NCBI GenBank assembly: GCA_035530615.1 | Contig: DATKUL010000001.1 | Span: forward strand, 310,001-374,000 | DNA length: 64,000 nucleotides | Source of the DNA: Candidatus Paceibacterota bacterium | Lineage (GTDB): Bacteria > Actinomycetota > Actinomycetes > Nanopelagicales > Nanopelagicaceae | Reading direction: 5' to 3' | In this document: piece after piece, positions 8,838-17,249 of the stretch | Position numbering within the stretch: the first letter of the stretch is position 1 | How the letters are laid out: each line of letters begins with the position of its first letter | Position numbers and translations under genes: made by a program | The notes under the pieces: model-generated | What the model was told of the DNA's origin: nothing | What the model saw: only the letters and a program-made list of their open reading frames with translations | Databases searched by the model: none

Positions 8838-9694
8838 GCGGAGAACGGCCCAAATATGCGCTCGGCATTGGCACTTAAAGCAGTCGCTATCACGGTTAAA
8901 TCGTCCCCACGTTCATCTGCCACCGCACGGACGATCGTGGCAATTTGCGCAGGGGTATTAAGTTTTCCACGGTGCGGACTGGGCGTGAGGAAAGGCGAAT
9001 CGGTCTCGACAAGCAGTTGCTCAATCGGCACCAACTTCACGGCTTCGCGCAGTTGCGGCGCATTCTTGAAAGTCAGGGTGCCAGCGAAAGAAAGAATGTA
9101 GCCGCGCTCGATACAGACTTTGGCCATCGCGACATCGCCAGAGAAGCAGTGAAAAACCGTTTTCTCCGGGGCGCCAACTTCTAACAAGATGGAGAGGATG
9201 TCCTCATGCGAGTCGCGGTCGTGAATCACCAAGGCCTTCTTGGTTCGCTTCGCCAATTCAATGTGCCACTTAAAAGATTCCTGCTGAACTCCACGCAATT
9301 CTGGTGGAGTACGGAAATAATCCAGACCGGTCTCACCAATTGCGCGAACCCGTGGATGCTCGGCGAGTTTGGCGATGATTGCTAAATCATGTTGGAGGTC
9401 TTTAACAACCGGTGCTTCATTCGGATGCAATGCCACCGCGGCAAGAACTGTGTCATTCCAATACTCGGCTGCGTCCACGCACCATTGCGATTGCTCGGCT
9501 GAATACCCCACCTGGACGACACGATCGACGCCGACAGATTTCGCTTGCGCGAGAATCTCACCGACCTCAGGTGAATTAGGTGCGGTGTCGGTGATGATCT
9601 CAAGGTGCGCATGAGAATCAACGGTCGTAACAGGAAGTGGCTCGGGAAGTGGAGCGAGCGGACGATCAATGTCTCGATTGTGGCGATCAGCCAT
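8834..9694 (-). CDS. tatD: TatD family metal-dependent deoxyribonuclease
   Basis: 286 residues from the ATG at 9694, chosen because it lies just after the metG stop; a longer frame to 9775 would overlap metG by 76 nt. The TIM-barrel amidohydrolase metal ligands are visible: DSHAHLEI, GETGLDYFR, IHDRDSHEDI, HCFSGD and ETDSPFLTP. TatD enzymes are 3'-5' DNA exonucleases linked to repair. Sits between metG and rsmA in the operon. Confidence 0.94.
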   Translation of the reverse strand: MADRHNRDIDRPLAPLPEPLPVTTVDSHAHLEIITDTAPNSPEVGEILAQAKSVGVDRVVQVGYSAEQSQWCVDAAEYWNDTVLAAVALHPNEAPVVKDLQHDLAIIAKLAEHPRVRAIGETGLDYFRTPPELRGVQQESFKWHIELAKRTKKALVIHDRDSHEDILSILLEVGAPEKTVFHCFSGDVAMAKVCIERGYILSFAGTLTFKNAPQLREAVKLVPIEQLLVETDSPFLTPSPHRGKLNTPAQIATIVRAVADERGDDLTVIATALSANAERIFGPFSA

Positions 9695-9699
9695 AGTGG

Positions 9700-11280
9700 T
9701 TACGCGATTACATCTAGTCGAGGAAAGAGAATGGCGCTCTTTGTAACGACCGAGCCAACTGGAAGTTGCCCCCACGTGGCGACATCATCAATCTTTTGAT
9801 CGGCGAGTTTGCCAATGGATTCATTTGCGCCTAGTGAGTCCCAGAGAATTTCACAGGTCGCCGGCATGACGGGATTGAGTAGAACTGCGAGTGCGCGTAG
9901 TGACTCAGCGGTGTTGTAAAGAACCGCCTCCAGGTGCTCTTTATTCTCCGGATCTTTAGCCAGGATCCACGGCTCTTGTTCGGTGACATAGCCATTGACC
10001 CGCTTGCAGAATTCCATGATTGCCACGATTCCACCCTGGAAATCCAGGTCACAGATCGCGGCGTCAGCCTTCTCGACGGTCGCATGCAAAAAAGCCTGCA
10101 ATTCGGGATCGTGCTTCACCGCTGGCAGAACTCCATCGCAGTACTTTGCAACCATCGCTGCCAGACGCGAGGCAAGGTTGCCGAAATCATTTGCTAATTC
10201 GCTGGTGTATCGCGCGTGCATATCTTCCCAAGAGAAAGAGCCATCACTGCCGAAAGGAATCGCGCGTAGGAAGTAATAGCGAAATGCATCTACCCCGAAA
10301 TGATCTGTGATCTGGCTTGGAACAATTCCAGTGAGCTTGCTCTTGCTCATCTTCTCGCCACCAACAAGGAGCCATCCATGAGCAAATACTTTCTTCGGTA
10401 TCGCCAACCCGCCAGCCATCAGCATCGCTGGCCAAATCACAGAGTGGAAGCGAAGAATTTCGCGACCGACGAGGTGCACATCCGGCGGCCAAACTTGCGC
10501 AAATTTCTTTCCGCCTTCACTTGTTGGATCATCACCAAGACCGACTGCAGTTGCGTAGTTGAGAAGCGCATCAAACCAGACGTAGAAAACTTGATCTTTA
10601 TCCCAAGGAACTTGAATGCCCCAGTCGAAAGTAGAGCGAGAAATCGAGAGATCAGTGACGCCGCTTTTCAGGAAGGAGACAACTTCATTCCGTGCCGTAT
10701 CTGGTTGGCAGGATTGCGGATTTTCTTCGTAGTGTTTGAGAAGTGGTTCGACAAAGTCGGATAAACGAAAGAACCAGTTGTCTTCTTTGACAATTTCAAT
10801 GGGGGTGCCATGGACCGAACAGGTCTGCTGGCCGCCAACTTCAACGAGATCGCCGGCAAGTTTAAATTCTTCACATCCCACGCAATAAGGACCTTCATAC
10901 TTTCCAGAGTAGATATATCCAGCGTCTTTCAATCCTTGCAAGAATCGCTGAACTCGCTCTGTGTGGCGCACTTCGGTGGTGCGGATAAAGTCATCATTGG
11001 CAATATTGAGCGCGCGCCAATTTGGCTTCCACTCGGTCTCGACCAATCGATCGACCCACTCTTGCGGGGTGACTCCATTTGCTTGGGCGGCACGAAGAAT
11101 CTTCTCGCCATGCTCATCGGTGCCGGTGAGATACCAGACAGGTTCACCTTTTTGACGGTGCCAACGAGTGAGGACATCTCCGGCGACCGTCGTATAAGCG
11201 TGGCCAATGTGCGGAGCGCTATTGACGTAATAAATAGGAGTCGTCAGGTAAAAAGTCTTACCCTGCGCTGAATTCGTCAT
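9700..11280 (-). CDS. metG: Methionyl-tRNA synthetase
   Basis: 526 residues, class I synthetase. HIGH appears as APHIGHAYT (about residue 19) and KMSKS as GGEKMSKSKLTG (about 310-320). The connective-peptide insert has CVGCEEF and CSVHG, a reduced zinc-knuckle version. There is no C-terminal EMAP/Trbp tRNA-binding domain, as usual for the short actinobacterial form. ATG overlaps the rsmI stop by 4 nt. Confidence 0.97.
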   Translation of the reverse strand: MTNSAQGKTFYLTTPIYYVNSAPHIGHAYTTVAGDVLTRWHRQKGEPVWYLTGTDEHGEKILRAAQANGVTPQEWVDRLVETEWKPNWRALNIANDDFIRTTEVRHTERVQRFLQGLKDAGYIYSGKYEGPYCVGCEEFKLAGDLVEVGGQQTCSVHGTPIEIVKEDNWFFRLSDFVEPLLKHYEENPQSCQPDTARNEVVSFLKSGVTDLSISRSTFDWGIQVPWDKDQVFYVWFDALLNYATAVGLGDDPTSEGGKKFAQVWPPDVHLVGREILRFHSVIWPAMLMAGGLAIPKKVFAHGWLLVGGEKMSKSKLTGIVPSQITDHFGVDAFRYYFLRAIPFGSDGSFSWEDMHARYTSELANDFGNLASRLAAMVAKYCDGVLPAVKHDPELQAFLHATVEKADAAICDLDFQGGIVAIMEFCKRVNGYVTEQEPWILAKDPENKEHLEAVLYNTAESLRALAVLLNPVMPATCEILWDSLGANESIGKLADQKIDDVATWGQLPVGSVVTKSAILFPRLDVIA

Positions 11281-12128
11281 GTCGTTATCTTAGAGGTTGA
11301 TTTCGACTCGACCATCGCAGTGAAGACGGTCCGCTTGGGAAGGGAGAATTCTGCAGCGACGGTGGCGATTGCGGATTTTCTATCCATTCCCGCCGCCTCA
11401 AATTCCTTCACCCGCGTAACAATTCCGGTGGCGGTGACTTCGGCTGCATTTGTCGGCGCCCCTTCCAGAACCATGGTGATCTCGCCACGTACTTCATTGT
11501 CCTGCGCCCACGTCTTGAGTTCGCCCAGTGTGGCGCGAATTGTCTCTTCATACCGCTTTGTCATTTCTCGGCAGATGGCACCGCGGCGATTTTCGCCAAA
11601 AACTAGGACCGCATCTTCCAATGAATCGGCTAGGCGATGCGGAGCTTCAAACCAAATGATAGTTCGTTCTTCATTTCGCAGATTCTCAAAAAATTTCTGT
11701 CGGGCACCTTTCGCCCGCGGCGAGAAACCCTCAAATACAAATCGGTCGGTTGGCAATCCTGAAAGCGCAATCGCCATAGTGACTGCGCTGGGTCCTGGAA
11801 TCACAGAGACTGGAATCCCCTGCGCGATGGCAGCGCGCATCAGTCGAAACCCGGGATCGCTGATTGTCGGCATTCCTGCATCAGAGAGCACAAGGACCGA
11901 TGATCCAGAGTTAAGAATCATCAGAACTTCGGCAGTCCGCTCTTCTTCGTTGCCTTCGAAAAAGGAGATGACTCGGCCTTTGAAGTCGAGTTCAAGATCT
12001 TTACAGAGACGATGAAATTTCCGAGAATCCTCTGCGGCCACAATTATGGCGCTCTCAATCGCTTCCTTAAGGCGGGCGCTTGCATCGCCTGGATTTCCCA
12101 GTGGAGTTGCCGCAAGAATCAAAGTCAC
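11277..12128 (-). CDS. rsmI: 16S rRNA (cytidine1402-2'-O)-methyltransferase
   Basis: 283 residues of the tetrapyrrole-methylase fold. N-terminal AATPLGNPGDASARLKEAIE and GPSAVTMAIALSGLPTDRFVFEGF are RsmI signatures. It 2'-O-methylates C1402 in the ribosomal P site. It is the first gene of the minus-strand operon, divergent from the mannosyltransferase gene; 47 bp separate the two starts. Confidence 0.95.
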   Translation of the reverse strand: MTLILAATPLGNPGDASARLKEAIESAIIVAAEDSRKFHRLCKDLELDFKGRVISFFEGNEEERTAEVLMILNSGSSVLVLSDAGMPTISDPGFRLMRAAIAQGIPVSVIPGPSAVTMAIALSGLPTDRFVFEGFSPRAKGARQKFFENLRNEERTIIWFEAPHRLADSLEDAVLVFGENRRGAICREMTKRYEETIRATLGELKTWAQDNEVRGEITMVLEGAPTNAAEVTATGIVTRVKEFEAAGMDRKSAIATVAAEFSLPKRTVFTAMVESKSTSKITT

Positions 12129-12163
12129 GGCTAAATCCTCTCAGTAAAGTAACTAATCTCGCC

Positions 12164-12175
12164 TAGGCTAACCCA
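12164..12175 (+). promoter_or_regulatory. -10 element for leaderless transcript of the mannosyltransferase
   Basis: TAGGCT (12164-12169) lies 6 nt before the GTG start at 12176, so transcription should begin at or next to the start codon. No Shine-Dalgarno is present. Confidence 0.55.
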
Positions 12176-13462
12176 GTGGCACCCTTTCTCATCGCGCTCA
12201 TCTCCTTTGGATTGCGGCTCTGGGATCTGGCCACACCCAAGGGTTTCGTTTTCGATGAGGTCTACTACGTAGACGGGGCGCGTGATCTTCTCAAATACGG
12301 AGTCGAAGTCACGAAATCGTCACCGGAATTCATCGTTCATCCACCGGCCGGTAAATGGTGCATCGCACTTGGAATCAAGATTTTTGGAAACAATGAATTT
12401 GGCTGGCGCTTTGCCGCCGCAGTCGCTGGTGCACTGACCATCTACCTCGTCGGACGAATCGCAAGGAAACTCTTCAACTCTCGCAGACTCGCTGCTCTGG
12501 CCTCACTACTGATGGCGCTAGATGGACTCCACCTCGTCCACTCACGGACCGCGCTCCTGGATTTATTTCTCACTTTATTTATTCTCCTTGCCGTCTATGC
12601 CTGGCTGAAAGAACATTACTGGCGGTCTGGAATCTGGTTTGGGCTCGCCCTGGGAACAAAGTGGAGCGCCCTCTATTTTCTGGCCGCCTTCGCACTTCTG
12701 GCGATCTATCGAGATCGACACCGGATGGAGCCCTGGTTCAAACTCCTCCTAAAACGGATCGTGCAATTCGCGATTGTCCCCCTAGTCACTTACGTATTGA
12801 GTTGGACTGGTTGGTTTTTGAGTTCTCGCGGTTGGGATCGCCATTGGGCCGATTCAAGGTCGACATCCTGGAGTGTCATTCCAAAGTCATTTCGCTCGTT
12901 CTGGCATTACCACGCAGAGATTCTCAATTTCCACACCACCCTCACCACGCCACACTCCTATCAAGCAAATCCGTGGAGTTGGCTGATCATGGGAAGACCG
13001 ACCTCCTTCTTCTACGAGGCCCCCAACACCTGCGGCAGCGACAACTGTTCGCAAGAGGTCCTTGCCCTTGGAACGCCGCTGCTCTGGTGGTTGGGCATCT
13101 TTGCCCTCGCAACAGTTCTGGGATTCTGGATGAGAAGTCTCGCGTTTCGAATGCCAGATTTCACTGCTGGGATCATTCTCCTTGGAGTCGCCGCGGGCTA
13201 TCTACCTTGGTTCTTATTCCAGAAAAGAACGGTCTTCACTTTTTACGCGATCGTCTTCGAGCCCTTCATCATTCTTGCGCTGGTCTATTGCGCCCAGAAA
13301 ATACTGGGAGAACCACCCTGGGGAAAGAAATCCAAGATCCTCATCGCAGTCCTCGTACTCTTGATCGCCGCGAATTTCATTTACTTCTGGCCGTTATTTA
13401 CCGGATCGGTAATTAGTTATGACGCCTGGCATAGATTGATGTGGTTCCCGTCCTGGATTTAG
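12176..13462 (+). CDS. pmt: Dolichyl/polyprenyl-phosphate-mannose-protein mannosyltransferase
   Basis: 428 residues, GT39 family, about ten membrane helices. The catalytic FDEVYYVDGARD motif (about residues 25-36) in the first extracytoplasmic loop, HPPAGKW and HSRTALLDLFLTLF are typical. It transfers mannose from polyprenyl-phosphate-mannose to Ser/Thr of exported proteins. It is shorter than the usual 500 or so residues because the family N-terminal extension is absent. The rsmI-pmt divergent pair is a standard actinobacterial arrangement. Confidence 0.92.
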   Translation: MAPFLIALISFGLRLWDLATPKGFVFDEVYYVDGARDLLKYGVEVTKSSPEFIVHPPAGKWCIALGIKIFGNNEFGWRFAAAVAGALTIYLVGRIARKLFNSRRLAALASLLMALDGLHLVHSRTALLDLFLTLFILLAVYAWLKEHYWRSGIWFGLALGTKWSALYFLAAFALLAIYRDRHRMEPWFKLLLKRIVQFAIVPLVTYVLSWTGWFLSSRGWDRHWADSRSTSWSVIPKSFRSFWHYHAEILNFHTTLTTPHSYQANPWSWLIMGRPTSFFYEAPNTCGSDNCSQEVLALGTPLLWWLGIFALATVLGFWMRSLAFRMPDFTAGIILLGVAAGYLPWFLFQKRTVFTFYAIVFEPFIILALVYCAQKILGEPPWGKKSKILIAVLVLLIAANFIYFWPLFTGSVISYDAWHRLMWFPSWI

Positions 13463-13494
13463 TGGTCAAAAATATTGGAACGCAAAAAGAAAAA

Positions 13495-14964
13495 TCATTC
13501 AAGAAGCATTGCTACTAAGGGGGCGGGAACGGCCCACACATCTCCTGACAAATCTAGTACTGATTTTGTTGCGACAATTCCAAATCCATACTTTCCGATG
13601 ATTGGTCGCGATTCACTCCTCCATCCGTCATCAACCCATTTCGACTCTATTGGGATGGTTTCTTGCGGACCAGAAGAAGTTGGTACAGCAACGGGCGAGA
13701 AGTCGATTTCATTTCCTGAGCCTGTCCTCTCATATCCAATCGTGTCTGCAGATGCCCATCTACCTTGCTCTGTGTAATCAATAGCCCTTGCCAACGAAGT
13801 CCCTAGAGTCATTTCCGTAAGGGTTGTGAAATCGGGCGATGCGCAGCCTGCTCTCAAAATCGAAGGCAACCAAGAAAGTAATGGGTCGGCTAAGTAAAAC
13901 TTGGGCTGCGAACCAGAAATCTCACGTCCATGATCATCCCTTTGAGGACATTTCAATACTGCAAAACTCCCAATTAGACGATCAATTCTTGTCGCCAACT
14001 GATCTCGGCTATACCCCAAAACTTCGGCAGCATTACGCATATTAAATGGACCCGTGGCACGTTTGCTTAAGAGTTCTAGCAAAAGAGGAATCGAATCTGG
14101 TGAAGAATTAGGATCAACTTCCCCTCGAAGGGACGACTCAACATCTCTCACGAATGAACTACTCACAACTCCCGTAGTGTGATATTCCGATACGGCACGA
14201 GGATATCCACCAGAAGACAAGTACCCTTGCCATGCTAAATCATAGGCATCTAATCCAAATTGAACGGTCTCAAGACTTTGCCTAGCGACATTCGATTGAA
14301 CCTCTGGCAATTCGAGTCTTTCGATCTGGTGGAGATTGGGACGCGAGATATTCAGATACTCTCGAAATGTCATTGGGGATGTAGGTCTTAGTCTCCTCTC
14401 AGCGGTTTGCCCGGCTCTTCCTGCAAAGAGATTCCCTCCCACATCTTCTCCAGGGATCCAACGACTTCCAGTTGCAATGACGCAATCACTTCCAAATAAC
14501 GTTTGATCCCTCGCGGCTTTAAAGGTGGCGCTCCAGCCTCGAATTGTTCCAACCTCGTCAAAAAACCAGATTCTAGGCTCTGGCGAAGCTTGATCAATTG
14601 ACCTCGTCATCTCGCGAGCCAATGTGATCGCTCTCCTCAAATCGCGAGTGGCAAAACCGTCGCATGGTAGGTGAACTATTTGACGCGGATCTATATCGCT
14701 TCTCGCACACAGACTTGCAATGCAGTCAATAAGAACTACGGATTTTCCGACTCGTCGAGGTCCTACAAGCAAAATAAGCGAATCGGTAATTGGACCCGTC
14801 GCAACATCTTTCAGAATTTGATTTCGATACCCCAAATCAAATTCAGTCCTACCTGTCATTACTCGATGACTGTGAACCCAGGCTGTCCTATTTCCAAATG
14901 TGGCAGCAGCACCCCACCACGGATTTGCGTCTGTCAGAATCCTTCGCAGTTCATCATCTCGCAT
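13495..14964 (-). CDS. AAA ATPase with C-terminal DUF4143-like domain (copy 1)
   Basis: 489 residues from the ATG at 14964; the frame runs 57 codons further through tandem repeats, but MRDDELRRILTDANPWW aligns with the start of the second copy at 33.2 kb. The Walker A region is LLVGPRRVGKSVVLID (about residues 66-81), Walker B is IWFFDEVG, and RAGQTAERRLRPTSPMTFREYL is the family sensor region. The C-terminal half, with EIDFSPVAV and IPIESKWV, resembles the PD-(D/E)xK-like domain of DUF4143 proteins. The function of the family is unknown. It converges with pmt. Confidence 0.85.
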   Translation of the reverse strand: MRDDELRRILTDANPWWGAAATFGNRTAWVHSHRVMTGRTEFDLGYRNQILKDVATGPITDSLILLVGPRRVGKSVVLIDCIASLCARSDIDPRQIVHLPCDGFATRDLRRAITLAREMTRSIDQASPEPRIWFFDEVGTIRGWSATFKAARDQTLFGSDCVIATGSRWIPGEDVGGNLFAGRAGQTAERRLRPTSPMTFREYLNISRPNLHQIERLELPEVQSNVARQSLETVQFGLDAYDLAWQGYLSSGGYPRAVSEYHTTGVVSSSFVRDVESSLRGEVDPNSSPDSIPLLLELLSKRATGPFNMRNAAEVLGYSRDQLATRIDRLIGSFAVLKCPQRDDHGREISGSQPKFYLADPLLSWLPSILRAGCASPDFTTLTEMTLGTSLARAIDYTEQGRWASADTIGYERTGSGNEIDFSPVAVPTSSGPQETIPIESKWVDDGWRSESRPIIGKYGFGIVATKSVLDLSGDVWAVPAPLVAMLLE

Positions 14965-14998
14965 ACAAGCGAGTCTAGAGTCGCTCTCTGACGATTCA

Positions 14999-15087
14999 CC
15001 GCCAAAAGGTGGGGGGCAAATCGGACATCCACCGCCAAAAGGTGGGGGGCAAATCGGACATCCGCCGCCAAAAGGTGGGGGCAAATC
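14999..15087. repeat. 33-bp tandem repeat, three copies
   Basis: Units start at 14999, 15032 and 15065, each CCGCCAAAAGGTGGGG-like followed by GCAAATCGGACATCC; the third is truncated after GCAAATCG. CCGCC-AAAA-GGTGG can fold into a hairpin in every unit. The array sits 35-123 bp upstream of the ATPase start, in its probable leader or promoter, and being 3n long it stays open in the ATPase frame. Confidence 0.9.
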
Positions 15088-15189
15088 GATGTTGGCGCTT
15101 ATATTCGTACGCAAATGAGACGAGTTGCCGAGCACATTATTGCCCCTATCCGGTCTCCCCAGGCGTGATGACCTTCGAAAATAGGCCTA

Positions 15190-15203
15190 AATATGTACAT
15201 ATT
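15190..15203. promoter_or_regulatory. Perfect 14-bp palindrome upstream of the antitoxin gene
   Basis: AATATGTACATATT is its own reverse complement and lies 30 bp before the antitoxin ATG. Phd/YefM antitoxins repress their own promoter through such palindromes, so this is a candidate autoregulatory operator. Confidence 0.6.
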
Positions 15204-15232
15204 CCTGCTAGGAAAGATGGCACCCTTTCTCC

Positions 15233-15529
15233 ATGAAACGGAACCTGATGGAAGTCCTTCCCACGAGTGAAGCGCGTGCTGAACTATCTTCGATAGTAAT
15301 GCGCTTCCGAAAAGAGGGCATCTCCTCTGCACCTGTCCTCTTTGGCAGTCATCGCAAGCCAGAGGGCGTCATGCTTCCCTTCTCACTCTTTGAACGACTC
15401 ATCCCAGAAATCGAAGAGATCCTGCTAGCCGAGCGAGTCCGCGAACGTCTCGCCGAAGGAACTGAAAGTCTTCCGCTCGAGAAGTTGATAAAGGATTTGG
15501 GTTTCAAGAATTCTTATTCCAATAAATAG
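15233..15529 (+). CDS. Phd/YefM-type antitoxin-like protein, no toxin adjacent
   Basis: 98 residues. MEVLPTSEARAELSSIVMRFRKEG resembles the N-terminal DNA-binding/dimer domain of Phd/YefM antitoxins, and SAPVLFGSHRKPEGVMLPFSLFERL continues the fold; the acidic helical C-terminus would be the toxin-binding tail. No RelE, Doc or PIN-like gene follows; the next gene is convergent. It may be an orphan antitoxin or a stand-alone regulator of the neighbouring ATPase. Reasonable similarity by eye, no search done. Confidence 0.7.
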   Translation: MKRNLMEVLPTSEARAELSSIVMRFRKEGISSAPVLFGSHRKPEGVMLPFSLFERLIPEIEEILLAERVRERLAEGTESLPLEKLIKDLGFKNSYSNK

Positions 15530-15927
15530 TCCCATCCTGGCTTCCACGCGCCAATTTTTCTCCAACCTTCTGCTGACGCTTCCTCCCAGGTCTTTCTGTT
15601 GAGCAAAACTTCAAGAGCTAGTTGCGGCGCCCTATGCGCTACCAGGGCCACATTCTTTCCTTCATGTTCGGCTTTTAAGAACCTGAGAAAATCCTCGATT
15701 CTCGCCTTTACATCCTCTAAACATTCCCCATTAGGAAATCTTTCGGTTATCGCTTTCTCAAGCATTGGTTCTACAACTAAAGATGAATAGCCGTTGAGTT
15801 GATCCCTCAGTTCAACCGACTGCATGACTCCCCTTTTGGAGAGTTCTGCATCAAGCCAACCCGAGGAAATTCCTTTCTCGTTGTCGGTTGAGGTGCCATG
15901 CGCGAAATAGGTGATGTTTATTGCCAT
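15514..15927 (-). CDS. Histidine-phosphatase family protein, apparently internally shortened
   Basis: 137 residues from the ATG at 15927, which directly follows the stop of the upstream gene. ITYFAHGTSTDNEKGISSGWLDAELSKRG is the phosphohistidine end (AHG instead of RHG) and VALVAHRAPQLALEVLL the second histidine segment. The family is normally near 190-200 residues; the middle segment with the SDLxRAxxTA signature is missing between LRDQLNG and YSSLVVEPMLEK. The frame is preserved. The protein may be inactive. Confidence 0.65.
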   Translation of the reverse strand: MAINITYFAHGTSTDNEKGISSGWLDAELSKRGVMQSVELRDQLNGYSSLVVEPMLEKAITERFPNGECLEDVKARIEDFLRFLKAEHEGKNVALVAHRAPQLALEVLLNRKTWEEASAEGWRKIGAWKPGWDYLLE

Positions 15928-15929
15928 AA

Positions 15930-16205
15930 CTATTTTTGAACCTTCACAATAATGTGAAGCCATTTCCCATTTTCTGCCTGCGATACGCCGATAACTTCGA
16001 AGGGCAACCCGCCAAAGATTTCTCGTATCGTTAGCTCCGTGTAATAACGAAAATATCGTGGGGCATCCATCTTTTCAAACAACTGGGAAGCAAAAGCATC
16101 CAGCCACTCCTTGAATTCGCCTAGCGTTTCACTTGGGGTTCGTTCGAGATATTTAGCAAAATTCTCTCGGTACGTTTGAACAGTCCGATCGGATGGATTT
16201 TCCAT
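15930..16205 (-). CDS. Remnant of a class I SAM methyltransferase (both ends, middle missing)
   Basis: 91 residues. The N-terminal TYRENFAKYLERTPSETLGEFKEWLDAFASQL resembles the helices that precede the SAM-binding motif in a family of small methyltransferases, and RYYTELTIREIFGGLPFEVIGVSQAENGKWLHIIVKVQK resembles their last strands. The whole SAM motif (DxGxGxG) is absent, so no catalytic activity is expected. It abuts another internally shortened gene. The reading rests on remembered family patterns. Confidence 0.5.
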   Translation of the reverse strand: MENPSDRTVQTYRENFAKYLERTPSETLGEFKEWLDAFASQLFEKMDAPRYFRYYTELTIREIFGGLPFEVIGVSQAENGKWLHIIVKVQK

Positions 16206-16239
16206 GAAATCTACCCCTCGTCGAATTTAATCAAAAAAG

Positions 16240-16312
16240 TGGAGCTGAGGGGAATCGAACCCCTGGCCTCCTCATTGCGAACGAGGCGCGCTACCAACTG
16301 CGCTACAGCCCC
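16240..16312 (-). tRNA. tRNA-Ala (anticodon CGC)
   Basis: 73-nt cloverleaf on the minus strand. Acceptor GGGGCTG/CAGCTCC contains the alanine identity pair G3:U70; the anticodon stem CCTCG/TGAGG encloses TTCGCAA, giving anticodon CGC (decodes GCG). T arm AGGGG-TTCGATT-CCCCT, discriminator A, no encoded CCA. Confidence 0.96.
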
Positions 16313-16369
16313 TTACGGGCGAGTCAGATGGTACGGGGTATGTGTGGGCAAGCGCCAGCGCGCTAGAAA

Positions 16370-17146
16370 TTATTCGTTGGCAGCGCGGTTGATGCGAAGA
16401 CGCTCGACGGCTTCTTCGGCCATTTGCTGATCAAAGACCTCATCGCGAGTTGGAGCCACAGCTGATAGAGCCTCCTGGGCCAGGCGCTCCTGCTCATCCG
16501 ACCAGGCCCCAGGAATGGTGAGGTCGATGATTCTGCTGGAGGCAACCGCCTTAGGAGCATAAACATATGTAGGAACAGGCACATCTTGTGGTGACCATGA
16601 ATTGCGCACTTGCGATGTTCCTTTAGGCAAAATTACAACACCAGAAATTTCACGCTCTGCAAGTGGCACCCAATGATCGCGATTCTCATTCGGTGTAAAT
16701 ACTTTTGAAAGATTTGTTGTTGACACCCCTGCAGTTGTTCGGTGCAACTGATTTACTCGACGACGCTGAAGTCGGTCGGCAACACTTTGACGACGAACGT
16801 GTGCAACATAGAAAGCAAAGCCAACTACTGGTATTAGCGAATAAGTTAATGACAAACTATTAAATATAGCTTGCGAGAGGGTGATTAGTAATCCGGCAAT
16901 GAGCAACCCAAAAACTATTCTTCGCCGCATCAAAACTTGTGCCACCCTTGCTTCGTAATCGAGATCAGAATGAACTATTGCGCGTGCGATGGATTCGTCA
17001 GCCGATCCACTGGTGACAGTTCGCAATGCGCTCTTGTATCGCTCTACAGATTTTCCAGAAGATTCTTCATGGCTATGGACCCATCGAGGAACAAAATAGG
17101 CAACCCACATCCCAACGATCGATAGATAGATGATTCCGGAAGCCAT
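16370..17146 (-). CDS. SepX/GlpR-like actinobacterial membrane protein
   Basis: 258 residues from the ATG at 17146, which follows TATCTT by 8 nt (likely leaderless); a longer frame would begin inside rimJ's end. One membrane helix is at about residues 4-24 (GIIYLSIVGMWVAYFVP), then a basic cytoplasmic stretch, then two closely spaced helices at about 80-122, then a long soluble C-terminus. The order MoeA-like, RimJ, 2-3 TM protein matches Mycobacterium tuberculosis Rv0994-Rv0995-Rv0996. The equivalent membrane proteins are SepX in Streptomyces and GlpR in Corynebacterium, which act in cell division and polar growth. Identity here is inferred from context and topology. Confidence 0.7.
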   Translation of the reverse strand: MASGIIYLSIVGMWVAYFVPRWVHSHEESSGKSVERYKSALRTVTSGSADESIARAIVHSDLDYEARVAQVLMRRRIVFGLLIAGLLITLSQAIFNSLSLTYSLIPVVGFAFYVAHVRRQSVADRLQRRRVNQLHRTTAGVSTTNLSKVFTPNENRDHWVPLAEREISGVVILPKGTSQVRNSWSPQDVPVPTYVYAPKAVASSRIIDLTIPGAWSDEQERLAQEALSAVAPTRDEVFDQQMAEEAVERLRINRAANE

Positions 17147-17249
17147 GATGCTTAAAGATAGGGGGCGAAATACACCCTTTGGTGGATTTAAGCGCCCGAT
17201 TTGCGTACTTTTTTTCTCAGAGATTCTTCTCAGTTTTGCGAGACTGGAC

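Noticed and set aside
14999-15087. CRISPR array or coding repeat domain at the N-terminus of the ATPase
   Set aside because: Units are contiguous without spacers. The in-frame PPPFGGGCPIC peptide repeats lie upstream of the start that matches the paralogue.
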